Assembly (NCBI RefSeq): GCF_000021985.1
Contig: NC_011901.1
Span: forward strand, 2,232,001-2,296,000
Length of the DNA stretch: 64,000 nucleotides
Source: Thioalkalivibrio sulfidiphilus HL-EbGr7
GTDB taxonomy: Bacteria; Pseudomonadota; Gammaproteobacteria; Ectothiorhodospirales; Ectothiorhodospiraceae
Direction: 5' to 3'
The translations under genes and the position numbers were made by a program. Positions 1 to 6,860 of this stretch are shown here, piece after piece. Within the stretch, counting starts at the first letter, position 1. Every line of letters begins with the position of its first letter. A model generated the notes under the pieces. That model had not been told where the DNA came from. It saw only the letters and a program-made list of their open reading frames with translations, and ran no database searches.

Positions 1-302
1 GTGTCGATGAAGTCCGCGGGCCCTTCGATGGAGCGGTCCACGTGGGATTCCGCCGCCAAGTGCATGACACCAGCAGGGCGGTGTTCACGGAAGACCCGAT
101 CCAACTCCCGACGGTCTCGGATATCCACCTGTTCGAAGGCGTATCGGGAGGAATTGGATACCTCAGCCACCGAATCCAGGTTGCCGGCATAGGTGAGCCG
201 GTCCAGGTTGACGACCCGGTAGTCGGTGTTGTGGATGAGGTGCCGGACAACGGCTGAGCCGATGAAGCCGGCGCCGCCAGTGATGAGGAGGGATTTAGAC
301 AT
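1..302 (-). CDS. rfbB: dTDP-glucose 4,6-dehydratase, N-terminal part (cut by window edge)
   Basis: This is the first 100 codons of a short-chain dehydrogenase/reductase enzyme that converts dTDP-glucose to dTDP-4-keto-6-deoxyglucose, the second step of dTDP-rhamnose synthesis in the cytoplasm. The start ATG at 302 is followed by a Rossmann glycine motif TGGAGFIGS (residues 8-16), then [10 protein letters not shown] and [11 protein letters not shown], all typical of RfbB. The YxxxK active site lies beyond the window. An AAAGGA ribosome site touches the start, and a 7-nt repeat array (CTTTGTG) sits directly in the leader. It is the most downstream gene seen of the minus-strand polysaccharide cluster. 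The family call is firm; completeness cannot be judged. Confidence 0.9.
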   Translation of the reverse strand, partial: MSKSLLITGGAGFIGSAVVRHLIHNTDYRVVNLDRLTYAGNLDSVAEVSNSSRYAFEQVDIRDRRELDRVFREHRPAGVMHLAAESHVDRSIEGPADFID

Positions 303-305
303 TTC

Positions 306-333
306 CTTTGTGCTTTGTGCTTTGTGCTTTGTG
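306..333. repeat. Heptamer tandem array CTTTGTG x4
   Basis: Four perfect copies of CTTTGTG lie a few bases upstream of the rfbB start, so on the mRNA they form the leader immediately before the ribosome site. Copy-number change would alter the leader but not the reading frame. The rest of 334-468 shows no gene, only a 16-nt palindrome at 437-452. Confidence 0.85.
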
Positions 334-436
334 CTTCGAGACACAAATGTTCTCGCGCCAAACACAGGTTATCCGTGCAGTTCCCCGCAAATTCAGGCAA
401 TTAGGCACCAACAGCCCTACAAGATCAAGGCTTGAT

Positions 437-452
437 TCAGACGAGCGTCTGA
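437..452. other. 16-nt perfect palindrome between rfbB and hepT
   Basis: TCAGACG, two bases, then CGTCTGA. It has no T run, so it is not a classic terminator. It may be an operator for rfbB or an RNA end for hepT; nothing in the sequence decides between these. Confidence 0.35.
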
Positions 453-468
453 GATGGGGCGATTGATG

Positions 469-499
469 GTCAGGGGTCAGGGGTCAGGGGTCAGGGGTC
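469..499. repeat. Heptamer tandem array GTCAGGG x4.4
   Basis: Four and a half copies of GTCAGGG. On the minus strand the unit contains TGA, and the copy at 491-493 is the stop codon of hepT. The unit differs by one base from the GTCAGTG array on the other side of the hepT/mntA pair. Confidence 0.85.
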
Positions 500-907
500 G
501 GTTTTCCATTGCGCCCACTTGGCATATCGGCCATAGACATCAATCGCTGGCTCGACTGCGGCGACAACCCTGTCCAGATCGATCACATCGTAGAGATGGG
601 TAAGCACATTGCGCATGGCGCAGGCATCCATCAAGGAGTCGGCCAAATCATCTGGGAGTCCAAGGCGATCACGCATGACCTGGAATACTTCCCGGTAGCT
701 GGAAGCCAGTTTATATCCATCAGCACGTAGCAATTGCAAACCTATATCGGCCGCAGATTCACAGAGTAACTGCAGTAAACGTTCAATGGCGTAGTGCTCC
801 CGCCTGCGGGTTGGCGTATCCAAATGGCTATAGTGCGCCAGATCCGCCAGGAATTGCTGGAGCATGCCAAGTTTTCTTTCCAGGACTTCTCGGTGATCAG
901 GCGACAT
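491..907 (-). CDS. hepT: HepT-like (DUF86) RNase toxin
   Basis: A 138-aa helical protein of the HepT/DUF86 family, the toxin half of the HepT/MntA system. The family's HEPN active-site pattern Rx4HxY is intact: R99, H104, Y106. In characterised pairs HepT is an RNA-cleaving HEPN protein silenced when MntA adds AMP to the tyrosine of this motif. The gene follows mntA by three bases, so the two are one transcript. Its stop codon lies inside a GTCAGGG heptamer array. The motif and partner make the call good; actual toxicity is inferred. Confidence 0.85.
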   Translation of the reverse strand: MSPDHREVLERKLGMLQQFLADLAHYSHLDTPTRRREHYAIERLLQLLCESAADIGLQLLRADGYKLASSYREVFQVMRDRLGLPDDLADSLMDACAMRNVLTHLYDVIDLDRVVAAVEPAIDVYGRYAKWAQWKTDP

Positions 908-910
908 GAC

Positions 911-1288
911 TCATGCCCTGGCCTTGGCGTTTAGGAAGGCTGCATCGGCATGCAGGAAGAAGGCTCGATCCTGCTCACGCGCGAACTTGCCCGGCAGGGA
1001 CTCATGCAGACACACACCGTCCCGAAAGACCTGAAAACGGGTAAGAGGCGAGGTGCCGTCCTGAAGCACCAGCAGATCGACAGGCTGGGGTTTGAGGATG
1101 TCTTCCAGTTCACGAAGCCATCGCCCTTGGGTCATGAGGCCTGGTACTTCCCCAGGAACGACGGCTAGGTCTATATCCCTCCCCTGCCCTTCCCGTGCCA
1201 CGGACCCGAACAGCACGAGTAGCTGCCAGCCATGATATGCCGCCAGGGTCTTGAGGGCTTCCAGTTGATGAGGTGAAAGAGCGGGCAT
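911..1288 (-). CDS. mntA: MntA-like minimal nucleotidyltransferase antitoxin
   Basis: A 125-aa protein of the minimal nucleotidyltransferase fold. The catalytic signature is G28-S29 followed by D38-x-D40, that is GSx8DxD, two residues shorter than the usual GSx10DxD. A C-terminal acidic residue could not be assigned. It would act as the AMP-transferring antitoxin to the adjacent HepT. The start at 1288 has a GAAGAA ribosome site touching the ATG and lies six bases from a GTCAGTG heptamer array that would fall in its promoter or leader. Here mntA precedes hepT in transcription. Confidence 0.8.
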   Translation of the reverse strand: MPALSPHQLEALKTLAAYHGWQLLVLFGSVAREGQGRDIDLAVVPGEVPGLMTQGRWLRELEDILKPQPVDLLVLQDGTSPLTRFQVFRDGVCLHESLPGKFAREQDRAFFLHADAAFLNAKARA

Positions 1289-1294
1289 TTCTTC

Positions 1295-1389
1295 GTCAGT
1301 GGTCAGTGGTCAGTGGTCAGTGGTCAGTGGTCAGTGGTCAGTGGTCAGTGGTCAGTGGTCAAGAATATTAAACAACTTACCACTGACTA
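1295..1389. repeat. Heptamer array GTCAGTG x9.4 with short inverted right arm
   Basis: Bases 1295-1360 are more than nine perfect tandem copies of GTCAGTG. After an AT-rich centre, an inverted copy (CCACTGAC) at 1380-1387 runs into the stop codon of the phosphohexomutase gene at 1387-1389. This is the longest uninterrupted heptamer array in the window. Confidence 0.9.
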
Positions 1390-2790
1390 GCCTCCAATCA
1401 AACGACTCAATTCCTGCGTTTTCTCCCTCATCAATCCCTCATCCCCCCGGGTTTCCACATTCAAACGAATCACGGGTTCGGTGTTTGAACCACGCAGGTT
1501 GAAGCGCCAGGTGCTGAATTCCATGCTCAGGCCGTCGGTACGGTCGATGGAGGGCTGCTTTGGGGTGAAATGCGCCTCGATGCGGGCGATGGTGTCGGGC
1601 ACGCTACCCACCAGGAAGTTGATCTCACCGCTGCAGGGATAGGCGGCCATGCGCGCGTTGACGAGATCAGCCAGGGGGGTGATCCCGTCAGAAACCACCC
1701 TCACCCCTCCCCCTGGGGGGGAGAGGTGATTGAGATGGCCCTTGCACATGAGTTCGGCGATCAGCAGCCAGGGGATCATGCCGGAGTCGCAGCAGGCGAA
1801 GTCCCTGAAGTAGTGGTGGGCGCTCATCTCGCCACCATAGACAGCATCCTCCAGGCGCATGCGCTCCTTGATGAAGGCGTGCCCCGTCTTACTCATGATG
1901 GGCATGCCACCTGCGGCGGTAACCTGCTCGATGGTGTTCCAGGTGAGCCGGGGGTCATGGATGATCATGCCGCCGGGATACTTGGCGAGCATCACCTCCG
2001 CCAGCAGGCCCACCAGGTAGTAGCCCTCGATGAACCGGCCCGTGTGGTCGAACAGGAAACAGCGGTCGTAGTCGCCGTCCCAGGCGATGCCCATGTCGGC
2101 GCCATGGGCCCGAACAGCATCCGCCGTGACCCCACGATTCTCGGGAAGCAAAGGGTTGGGAATGCCATTGGGGAAATGGCCATCCGGCTCGTGATGGATG
2201 CGGGTGATCAGGAAGGGAAGATGTTCCGCGATAGCGTCAAAGGCCGGACCAGCTGCGCCGTTGCCGGCATTGACCACCAGGTGCAGAGGCTTGAGCTCGG
2301 TCAGATCGACCAGCGAAAGCACCCGCTTGACATAGCTGCTCATGACATCCAGGGATGTGTCCTGCCCATGACCAGTCGAAGAGGAGAAATCGGCCTCCCG
2401 CGCCAGGTGCTCAATGTCTCTCAGCCCGCTGTCGCCGCTGACCGGGATGGCCTCCTCCCGCACCAGCTTCATGCCGTTGTAGTCGATGGGGTTGTGGCTG
2501 GCGGTGACCATGATGCCGCCACCCATGCCGGGCAGGGAGGCGGCATGGTAGACGATCTCGGTGCCGCACAGCCCAAGGCTGCGGGTATCCACACCTTCGT
2601 CATTGAGACCCCGGGTCACCGCTTCCGCCAGTTCCGCACTGGTCAAGCGCATGTCCTGACCCACCGCCACGGGCCCCGTTGGCTGGATGACCCGGGCGTA
2701 GGCACGACCGATCCGATAGGCCAGTTCGGCATTGAGTTCGTCCGGTATACGGCCGCGGATGTCGTAGGCTTTGAAACTGGGTAGGGGCAT
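1387..2790 (-). CDS. manB: Phosphomannomutase/phosphoglucomutase
   Basis: A 467-aa alpha-D-phosphohexomutase of the AlgC/ManB type that interconverts hexose-6- and hexose-1-phosphates to feed sugar-nucleotide synthesis. The phosphoserine loop TASHNP is at residues 96-101 (S98) and the metal-binding loop DGDYDR at 238-243. An EMSAHHYF substrate loop and the C-terminal [14 protein letters not shown] phosphate site are present. Residues about 352-371 form an extra loop rich in Pro and Gly; the DNA coding for it is a near-palindrome at 1697-1729 that looks like an inserted repeat. The gene lies inside the polysaccharide cluster. Whether it prefers mannose or glucose cannot be read from sequence. 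Confidence 0.93.
   Translation of the reverse strand: MPLPSFKAYDIRGRIPDELNAELAYRIGRAYARVIQPTGPVAVGQDMRLTSAELAEAVTRGLNDEGVDTRSLGLCGTEIVYHAASLPGMGGGIMVTASHNPIDYNGMKLVREEAIPVSGDSGLRDIEHLAREADFSSSTGHGQDTSLDVMSSYVKRVLSLVDLTELKPLHLVVNAGNGAAGPAFDAIAEHLPFLITRIHHEPDGHFPNGIPNPLLPENRGVTADAVRAHGADMGIAWDGDYDRCFLFDHTGRFIEGYYLVGLLAEVMLAKYPGGMIIHDPRLTWNTIEQVTAAGGMPIMSKTGHAFIKERMRLEDAVYGGEMSAHHYFRDFACCDSGMIPWLLIAELMCKGHLNHLSPPGGGVRVVSDGITPLADLVNARMAAYPCSGEINFLVGSVPDTIARIEAHFTPKQPSIDRTDGLSMEFSTWRFNLRGSNTEPVIRLNVETRGDEGLMREKTQELSRLIGG
1697..1729. repeat. GC-rich palindromic repeat inside manB coding sequence
   Basis: A C-rich run followed by a G-rich run (CACCCCTCCCCC / GGGGGGGAGAGGTG) forms an imperfect inverted repeat and codes for the [10 protein letters not shown] part of a loop that other enzymes of the family lack, as I remember them. 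It resembles known repeat insertions in coding regions of other bacteria. Confidence 0.5.
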
Positions 2791-2843
2791 AGCTAGTTCT
2801 TAGAAAGCATGAATCGGGACATGGCGATATTAAGGTTACTTAC

Positions 2844-2857
2844 CACTGACCACTGAC
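2844..2857. repeat. Two-copy CACTGAC heptamer at the wzz-like gene end
   Basis: Two tandem copies of CACTGAC, the reverse complement of the GTCAGTG unit found at 1295-1360, lie three bases from the stop codon of the Wzz-like gene. The 70-base gap between this gene and manB holds nothing else recognisable. Confidence 0.75.
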
Positions 2858-2860
2858 AGC

Positions 2861-4096
2861 CTATGCTGTTTCCTCGCGGGCGTTTCTCAGAAATTCGGCG
2901 AAGAAGGCGGCGAAGACGCCCAGCATCAGGCCCAAGAACAGGGATAACGCCAAGATGATGGACTTGCCAGGCCCTTCGGGCTCAAGACTGCGCGCGGGCT
3001 GGGTCACGACTCGCGTATCCCGGGCGGCATTGAGTCTGGCCTCCACCGCGCGCACGGTCTGACGCTGCGCCTCCGTCGACCTTTCCCAGTCAATGCGGAA
3101 GCGTTCCAGTTCAGACTCCCTGGCCTCAATCTCCGTTTTCATGTTCGACTGAGCCCGCAGAATGTCGTCCAGTCGCTTCTGAAGTTCATCGAATTCATTG
3201 GGCAGGCCGATGTGCAGCCTTTCGTCCAGGGTCGCAAGGCGATTGCGGTTCTGCTGGATGTCGCTGTCGATCATGAGCAAGGTCATGGCATTCGCGGGGT
3301 CGCCAACATTGGCGACCGCCGCACGCCTCGTTTCAGATGCCACCTCGATAGAATGCCGAATCTCCTTGATCTGCTGTTCCAGCAGTCTTTGCATATCATC
3401 CAAGCGCTTGATGCGTGACTCCACCAGTTCCTGTTGCTGGAGGAGTTCACTCAGCTCTAGCTTGGTTCTTTCAATGGCCCGTACACGTTCCAATTCCTGA
3501 ATACGGAACATGCGCTCATCCTCATACTTCGCAAGTTCCAACCGGGCCTGCTCAAGACGGGAATCGAGTTGCTGGCGCTGAATATCCAACAGATAGCGAT
3601 GATCCTCGATCAGTTGATTACTGGCGTAGTTGAGCACACGGAGGATTGACTCTCCCTCATCCAGCGTTCCCTTGACCTCGATCACAACCAGATTGCTACC
3701 CCTTGGGTTGCGAGCCGTGACACGCAGTCTGGATTCTTCGTGGCCTTCATCCATGTAGCGACGAAGCGCCTCAGGAATATAGCCATCCTGAAGCTTGGAC
3801 AGGGCATTCTCGACCGTATCGAGGGACGCCAACTCTCTGGAGCCTGCCTCGGTTGGATAATGACCGATTTCGATAGTGCTGCCGAAAACGTACGTATCGG
3901 GCTTGACTATCAAAAACATAATACCGAGGACCAAGCTCCCCACGACTGTAAACCCAATAATGGACCTTCTTCTGACCAGCGTGCGCCACAGGTCGATCAA
4001 GCTGATCTCGTCATCCGGATAGTAGGCTGCCTCCCGGCGGGACCCGCCACGAGTTTGCTCCGCTTCATCACTCTGCGATCCTTTCATATCAGCCAT
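2861..4096 (-). CDS. Wzz/GumC-family polysaccharide chain-length protein
   Basis: A 411-aa inner-membrane protein. One transmembrane helix lies near residues 45-64, a long charged coiled-coil periplasmic region (roughly 150-360) follows, and a second helix rich in Leu, Phe and Gly lies at about 378-400 before a short basic tail. This is the Wzz/polysaccharide co-polymerase plan, which sets O-antigen or capsule chain length. No C-terminal tyrosine kinase domain is present. The N-terminal cytoplasmic YYPDDEISLIDLWRTL is typical of the family. It follows the epimerase gene by 42 bases in the same operon-like run. Confidence 0.85.
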   Translation of the reverse strand: MADMKGSQSDEAEQTRGGSRREAAYYPDDEISLIDLWRTLVRRRSIIGFTVVGSLVLGIMFLIVKPDTYVFGSTIEIGHYPTEAGSRELASLDTVENALSKLQDGYIPEALRRYMDEGHEESRLRVTARNPRGSNLVVIEVKGTLDEGESILRVLNYASNQLIEDHRYLLDIQRQQLDSRLEQARLELAKYEDERMFRIQELERVRAIERTKLELSELLQQQELVESRIKRLDDMQRLLEQQIKEIRHSIEVASETRRAAVANVGDPANAMTLLMIDSDIQQNRNRLATLDERLHIGLPNEFDELQKRLDDILRAQSNMKTEIEARESELERFRIDWERSTEAQRQTVRAVEARLNAARDTRVVTQPARSLEPEGPGKSIILALSLFLGLMLGVFAAFFAEFLRNAREETA

Positions 4097-4138
4097 CAGT
4101 GATACATCCCTACCCAGTCAGATTGCTCACAACCGCGA

Positions 4139-5146
4139 TCAGCAGTTGTAGAACTCGCGATACCAGTTCACGAAGTTGGTGATGCCCTGCTCCACCGGGG
4201 TGTCGGGTTTGTAGTCCACGTCCTTGATCAGATCCTGGACATCGGCGTATGTATCCGGCACATCACCCGGCTGGAGCGGCAGCAGATTCTTTTCGGCCTT
4301 CTTGCCCAGACACTGCTCCAGCACCTCGATGTAGTGCATCAGCTCCACCGGCTGGTTGTTACCGATGTTGTAGAGCTGGTAGGGGGCATAGCTGGTGGCG
4401 GAATCGGGGGCGGCACCAGTCCAGTCGGGATTCGGGGCGGGCACACGGTCGAGCACGCGGATCACGCCCTCGACGATGTCGTCGATGTAGGTGAAGTCGC
4501 GGCGGTGCTTGCCGTAGTTGAACACGTCGATGGGTTTGCCCGCGAGGATGTTGCGCGTAAACATGAACAGGGCCATGTCCGGGCGACCCCACGGTCCATA
4601 GACGGTGAAGAAGCGCAGACCCGTGGTGGGCAGCTTGTAAAGTGAGCTGTAGGTGTGGGCCATGAGCTCGTTGGCCTTCTTGCTGGCGGCATACAGGCTC
4701 ATGGGGTGGTCCACGTTGTCGTGCACCGAGAAGGGCATGCTGGTGTTAGCCCCGTAGACGGAACTGGACGAGGCATAGACCAGGTGCTCCACACCGTGAT
4801 GCCGGCAGCCCTCCAGGATATTGCAGAACCCCACCAGGTTGGTGTCCACGTAGGCGTGGGGATTCTCGATGGAATAGCGCACACCGGCCTGGGCGGCCAG
4901 GTTCACCACGCGCTCGGGCTTGTGGGTGGCGAAGACCTTTTCCATGGCGGCGCGGTCGGCAATGTCGGCGCGCACATCGGTGAAGGCCGGGTTGTCGGCG
5001 ATGCGGGCAAGACGGGCCTTCTTCAGGTTCACGTCGTAGTAGTCGTTGAGATTATCCACGCCGATGACCTCATCGCCGCGCTCGAGCAGGCGGATGGCCA
5101 GGGTGTTGCCGATGAATCCGGCGGTGCCGGTGACGAGAACCTTCAT
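4139..5146 (-). CDS. UDP-glucuronate 4-epimerase-type NAD-dependent epimerase
   Basis: A 335-aa extended short-chain dehydrogenase. The NAD site GTAGFIGN is at residues 7-14, the serine triad region YASSSSVYG at 124-132 and the catalytic Y152xxxK156. The [16 protein letters not shown] stretch and the [17 protein letters not shown] segment are characteristic of UDP-glucuronate 4-epimerases, which make UDP-galacturonate for capsule or O-antigen. The AAAGGA ribosome site seven bases before the ATG supports the start. It sits 47 bases after tviB, and the two would act on related uronic sugars. Confidence 0.88.
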   Translation of the reverse strand: MKVLVTGTAGFIGNTLAIRLLERGDEVIGVDNLNDYYDVNLKKARLARIADNPAFTDVRADIADRAAMEKVFATHKPERVVNLAAQAGVRYSIENPHAYVDTNLVGFCNILEGCRHHGVEHLVYASSSSVYGANTSMPFSVHDNVDHPMSLYAASKKANELMAHTYSSLYKLPTTGLRFFTVYGPWGRPDMALFMFTRNILAGKPIDVFNYGKHRRDFTYIDDIVEGVIRVLDRVPAPNPDWTGAAPDSATSYAPYQLYNIGNNQPVELMHYIEVLEQCLGKKAEKNLLPLQPGDVPDTYADVQDLIKDVDYKPDTPVEQGITNFVNWYREFYNC

Positions 5147-5193
5147 GTCGGGATCCTTTCGTTACTGGTTTGCCGGGCGAAGTTGCCCAAGGC

Positions 5194-6474
5194 CTACAGA
5201 CTCCAGTAGACGTACTTGCCGTTGATGTCTTCGGGGTGCATGGCCGACTTCACGTCCACGAACACACCGCCCTCGACCATCATGGCACGCAGTCCCGCGG
5301 CACCCTGCTGCTGGTAGGCCTTGTGGGGTACGGCGTAGATCAGTCCATCCAGGTCACGGAAGGCATCCAGGGACGCCAGTTCCAGGTCGTACTCGTGGCG
5401 GGCCTCGTCGGCATCGGCCAGGGGGTCGTGGATCAGGGGCTCGATGCCGAACTGGCGCAGTTCCTTGACGATGTCGGGGACCCGGGAGTTGCGCAGGTCG
5501 GGGACGTTTTCCTTGAAGGTGAGCCCGAGGATTCCCACCCTGCCCTGCTTCACGGGACGGTCCTGTTCGATGAGGATCTTCACCAGGCGCTGGGCGATGT
5601 AGGCACCCATGCCGTCGTTGATGCGCCGGCCGGCCAGGATCACCTGGGGGTAGTAGCCCACGGCCTTGGCCTTGGTGGTGAGATAGTAGGGATCCACGCC
5701 GATGCAGTGGCCGCCCACCAGGCCCGGGGTGAAGGGCAGGAAATTCCACTTGGTGCCGGCGGCGGCAAGCACGTCCTTGGTGCGGATACCCAGGCGATCG
5801 AAGATCAGCGCCAGCTCGTTCATGAGGGCGATGTTCAGGTCCCGCTGGGTGTTCTCGATCACCTTGGCGGCCTCGGCCACCTTGATGGTGGGGGCGCGGT
5901 GGATGCCGGCGGTGACGATGCGCCCGTAGGCCTCGGCCACCCGCTCAAGGGTCTCGGCGTCCTCACCGGAGACCACCTTCACGATGCGCTCCAGGGTGTG
6001 TTCCTTGTCGCCGGGGTTGATGCGTTCGGGTGAGTAACCCAGCTTGAAGTCCTTGCCCTGCTCCAGGCCGGAGACCCGGGCCAGGATGGGGCCGCAGATC
6101 TCCTCGGTGACCCCGGGGTAGACGGTGGACTCAAACACCACCACGGCGCCCGGGGAGAGCACCTTGCCCACGGTCTCGCAGGCGGAGATCACCGGGCTCA
6201 GGTCCGGCTGACGGTTGTCGTCGATGGGGGTGGGCACGGTGACCACGAAGAAGGTCACGCCCTTGAGGTCGGCGGGATCCGTGGTGTAGCGGATGGGATT
6301 GGCCTTGAGCTCTTCGGCGGTGACCTCGCCGGTATAGTCCTGGCCATCACGCAGCGTGCGCACCCGGCGCTCGCTGATGTCGAAACCCACCGTATCCGGG
6401 TAGTGTTTCGCAAACCCCAGGGCCACGGGCAGACCTACATAGCCCAGCCCGATCACACCGATTCTTTCGCTCAT
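5194..6474 (-). CDS. tviB: Nucleotide-sugar dehydrogenase (TviB/WbpO type)
   Basis: A 426-aa UDP-sugar 6-dehydrogenase, closest in remembered motifs to TviB/WbpO, which oxidise UDP-GlcNAc or UDP-GalNAc to the uronic acid. The N-terminal Rossmann motif GLGYVG is at 9-14, STVYPGVTEE near 115-124, and the catalytic cysteine C257 lies in GGHCIGVDPYYL. The C-terminal UDP-binding domain is complete. Ribosome site GAAGGG lies upstream of the ATG. It starts the minus-strand polysaccharide run that continues through the epimerase, Wzz-like protein and manB. The exact sugar is uncertain. Confidence 0.88.
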   Translation of the reverse strand: MSERIGVIGLGYVGLPVALGFAKHYPDTVGFDISERRVRTLRDGQDYTGEVTAEELKANPIRYTTDPADLKGVTFFVVTVPTPIDDNRQPDLSPVISACETVGKVLSPGAVVVFESTVYPGVTEEICGPILARVSGLEQGKDFKLGYSPERINPGDKEHTLERIVKVVSGEDAETLERVAEAYGRIVTAGIHRAPTIKVAEAAKVIENTQRDLNIALMNELALIFDRLGIRTKDVLAAAGTKWNFLPFTPGLVGGHCIGVDPYYLTTKAKAVGYYPQVILAGRRINDGMGAYIAQRLVKILIEQDRPVKQGRVGILGLTFKENVPDLRNSRVPDIVKELRQFGIEPLIHDPLADADEARHEYDLELASLDAFRDLDGLIYAVPHKAYQQQGAAGLRAMMVEGGVFVDVKSAMHPEDINGKYVYWSL

Positions 6475-6614
6475 GCCACCCTTCCCTTGTAAGGCTGTTC
6501 TGGGGGCGAACGATAGCGGAAAGCCCGCGGCGGGGCAAAGGCCGGTTGATGACGGGGAAATGACCGGTGGTCTTTGGCGGGTGCCGGCGAATCGGGTATC
6601 TTATCCGCCTTCAG

Positions 6615-6691
6615 GCCCCGGTAGCTCAGATGGATAGAGCGTCCCCCTCCTAAGGGGAAGGTCTCAGGTTCGAATCCTGATCGGGGCACCA
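6615..6691 (+). tRNA. tRNA-Arg (anticodon CCT)
   Basis: A full cloverleaf can be folded. Acceptor GCCCCGG pairs with TCGGGGC and has a G-T pair at the base; the D arm carries AGCTCAGATGGATAGAGC; the anticodon stem CCCC/GGGG encloses CTCCTAA with anticodon CCT; the T arm contains GGTTCGAATCC; discriminator A is followed by an encoded CCA. It reads AGG codons. It faces relA and is followed after 23 bases by a GCAAAG palindromic repeat. Confidence 0.96.
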
Positions 6692-6713
6692 GTTCTTTGC
6701 CAGGCCGCTCTGG

Positions 6714-6806
6714 TTGACGCAAAGGACGCAAAGACGCAGAGGACGCAAAGGAATTTGATCAAAAAAACTCCGCGTCCCCTGCGTCTTTGCGCCCTTTGCG
6801 TGATCA
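6714..6806. repeat. GCAAAG-family palindromic repeat (A1)
   Basis: The left arm has four degenerate 8- to 9-nt units of the ACGCAAAGG type, the centre is AT-rich, and the right arm is the inverted equivalent (CTGCGTCTTTGCGCCCTTTGCGT). It lies between the convergent tRNA-Arg and relA and could end transcription from both sides. Confidence 0.85.
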
Positions 6807-6860
6807 GAGGCACGTGATCCTGCCACATCCGACTCACGGCGGGGCCGCCGCGCCAACCGG

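Noticed and set aside
1295-1360. CRISPR-like array
   Set aside because: The unit is 7 bases with no spacers; no cas gene is in the window.
1570-2784. 404-codon open frame on the plus strand opposite manB
   Set aside because: It is antisense to a gene with clear family motifs, and its protein has no recognisable pattern. Long antisense frames are expected in GC-rich DNA.
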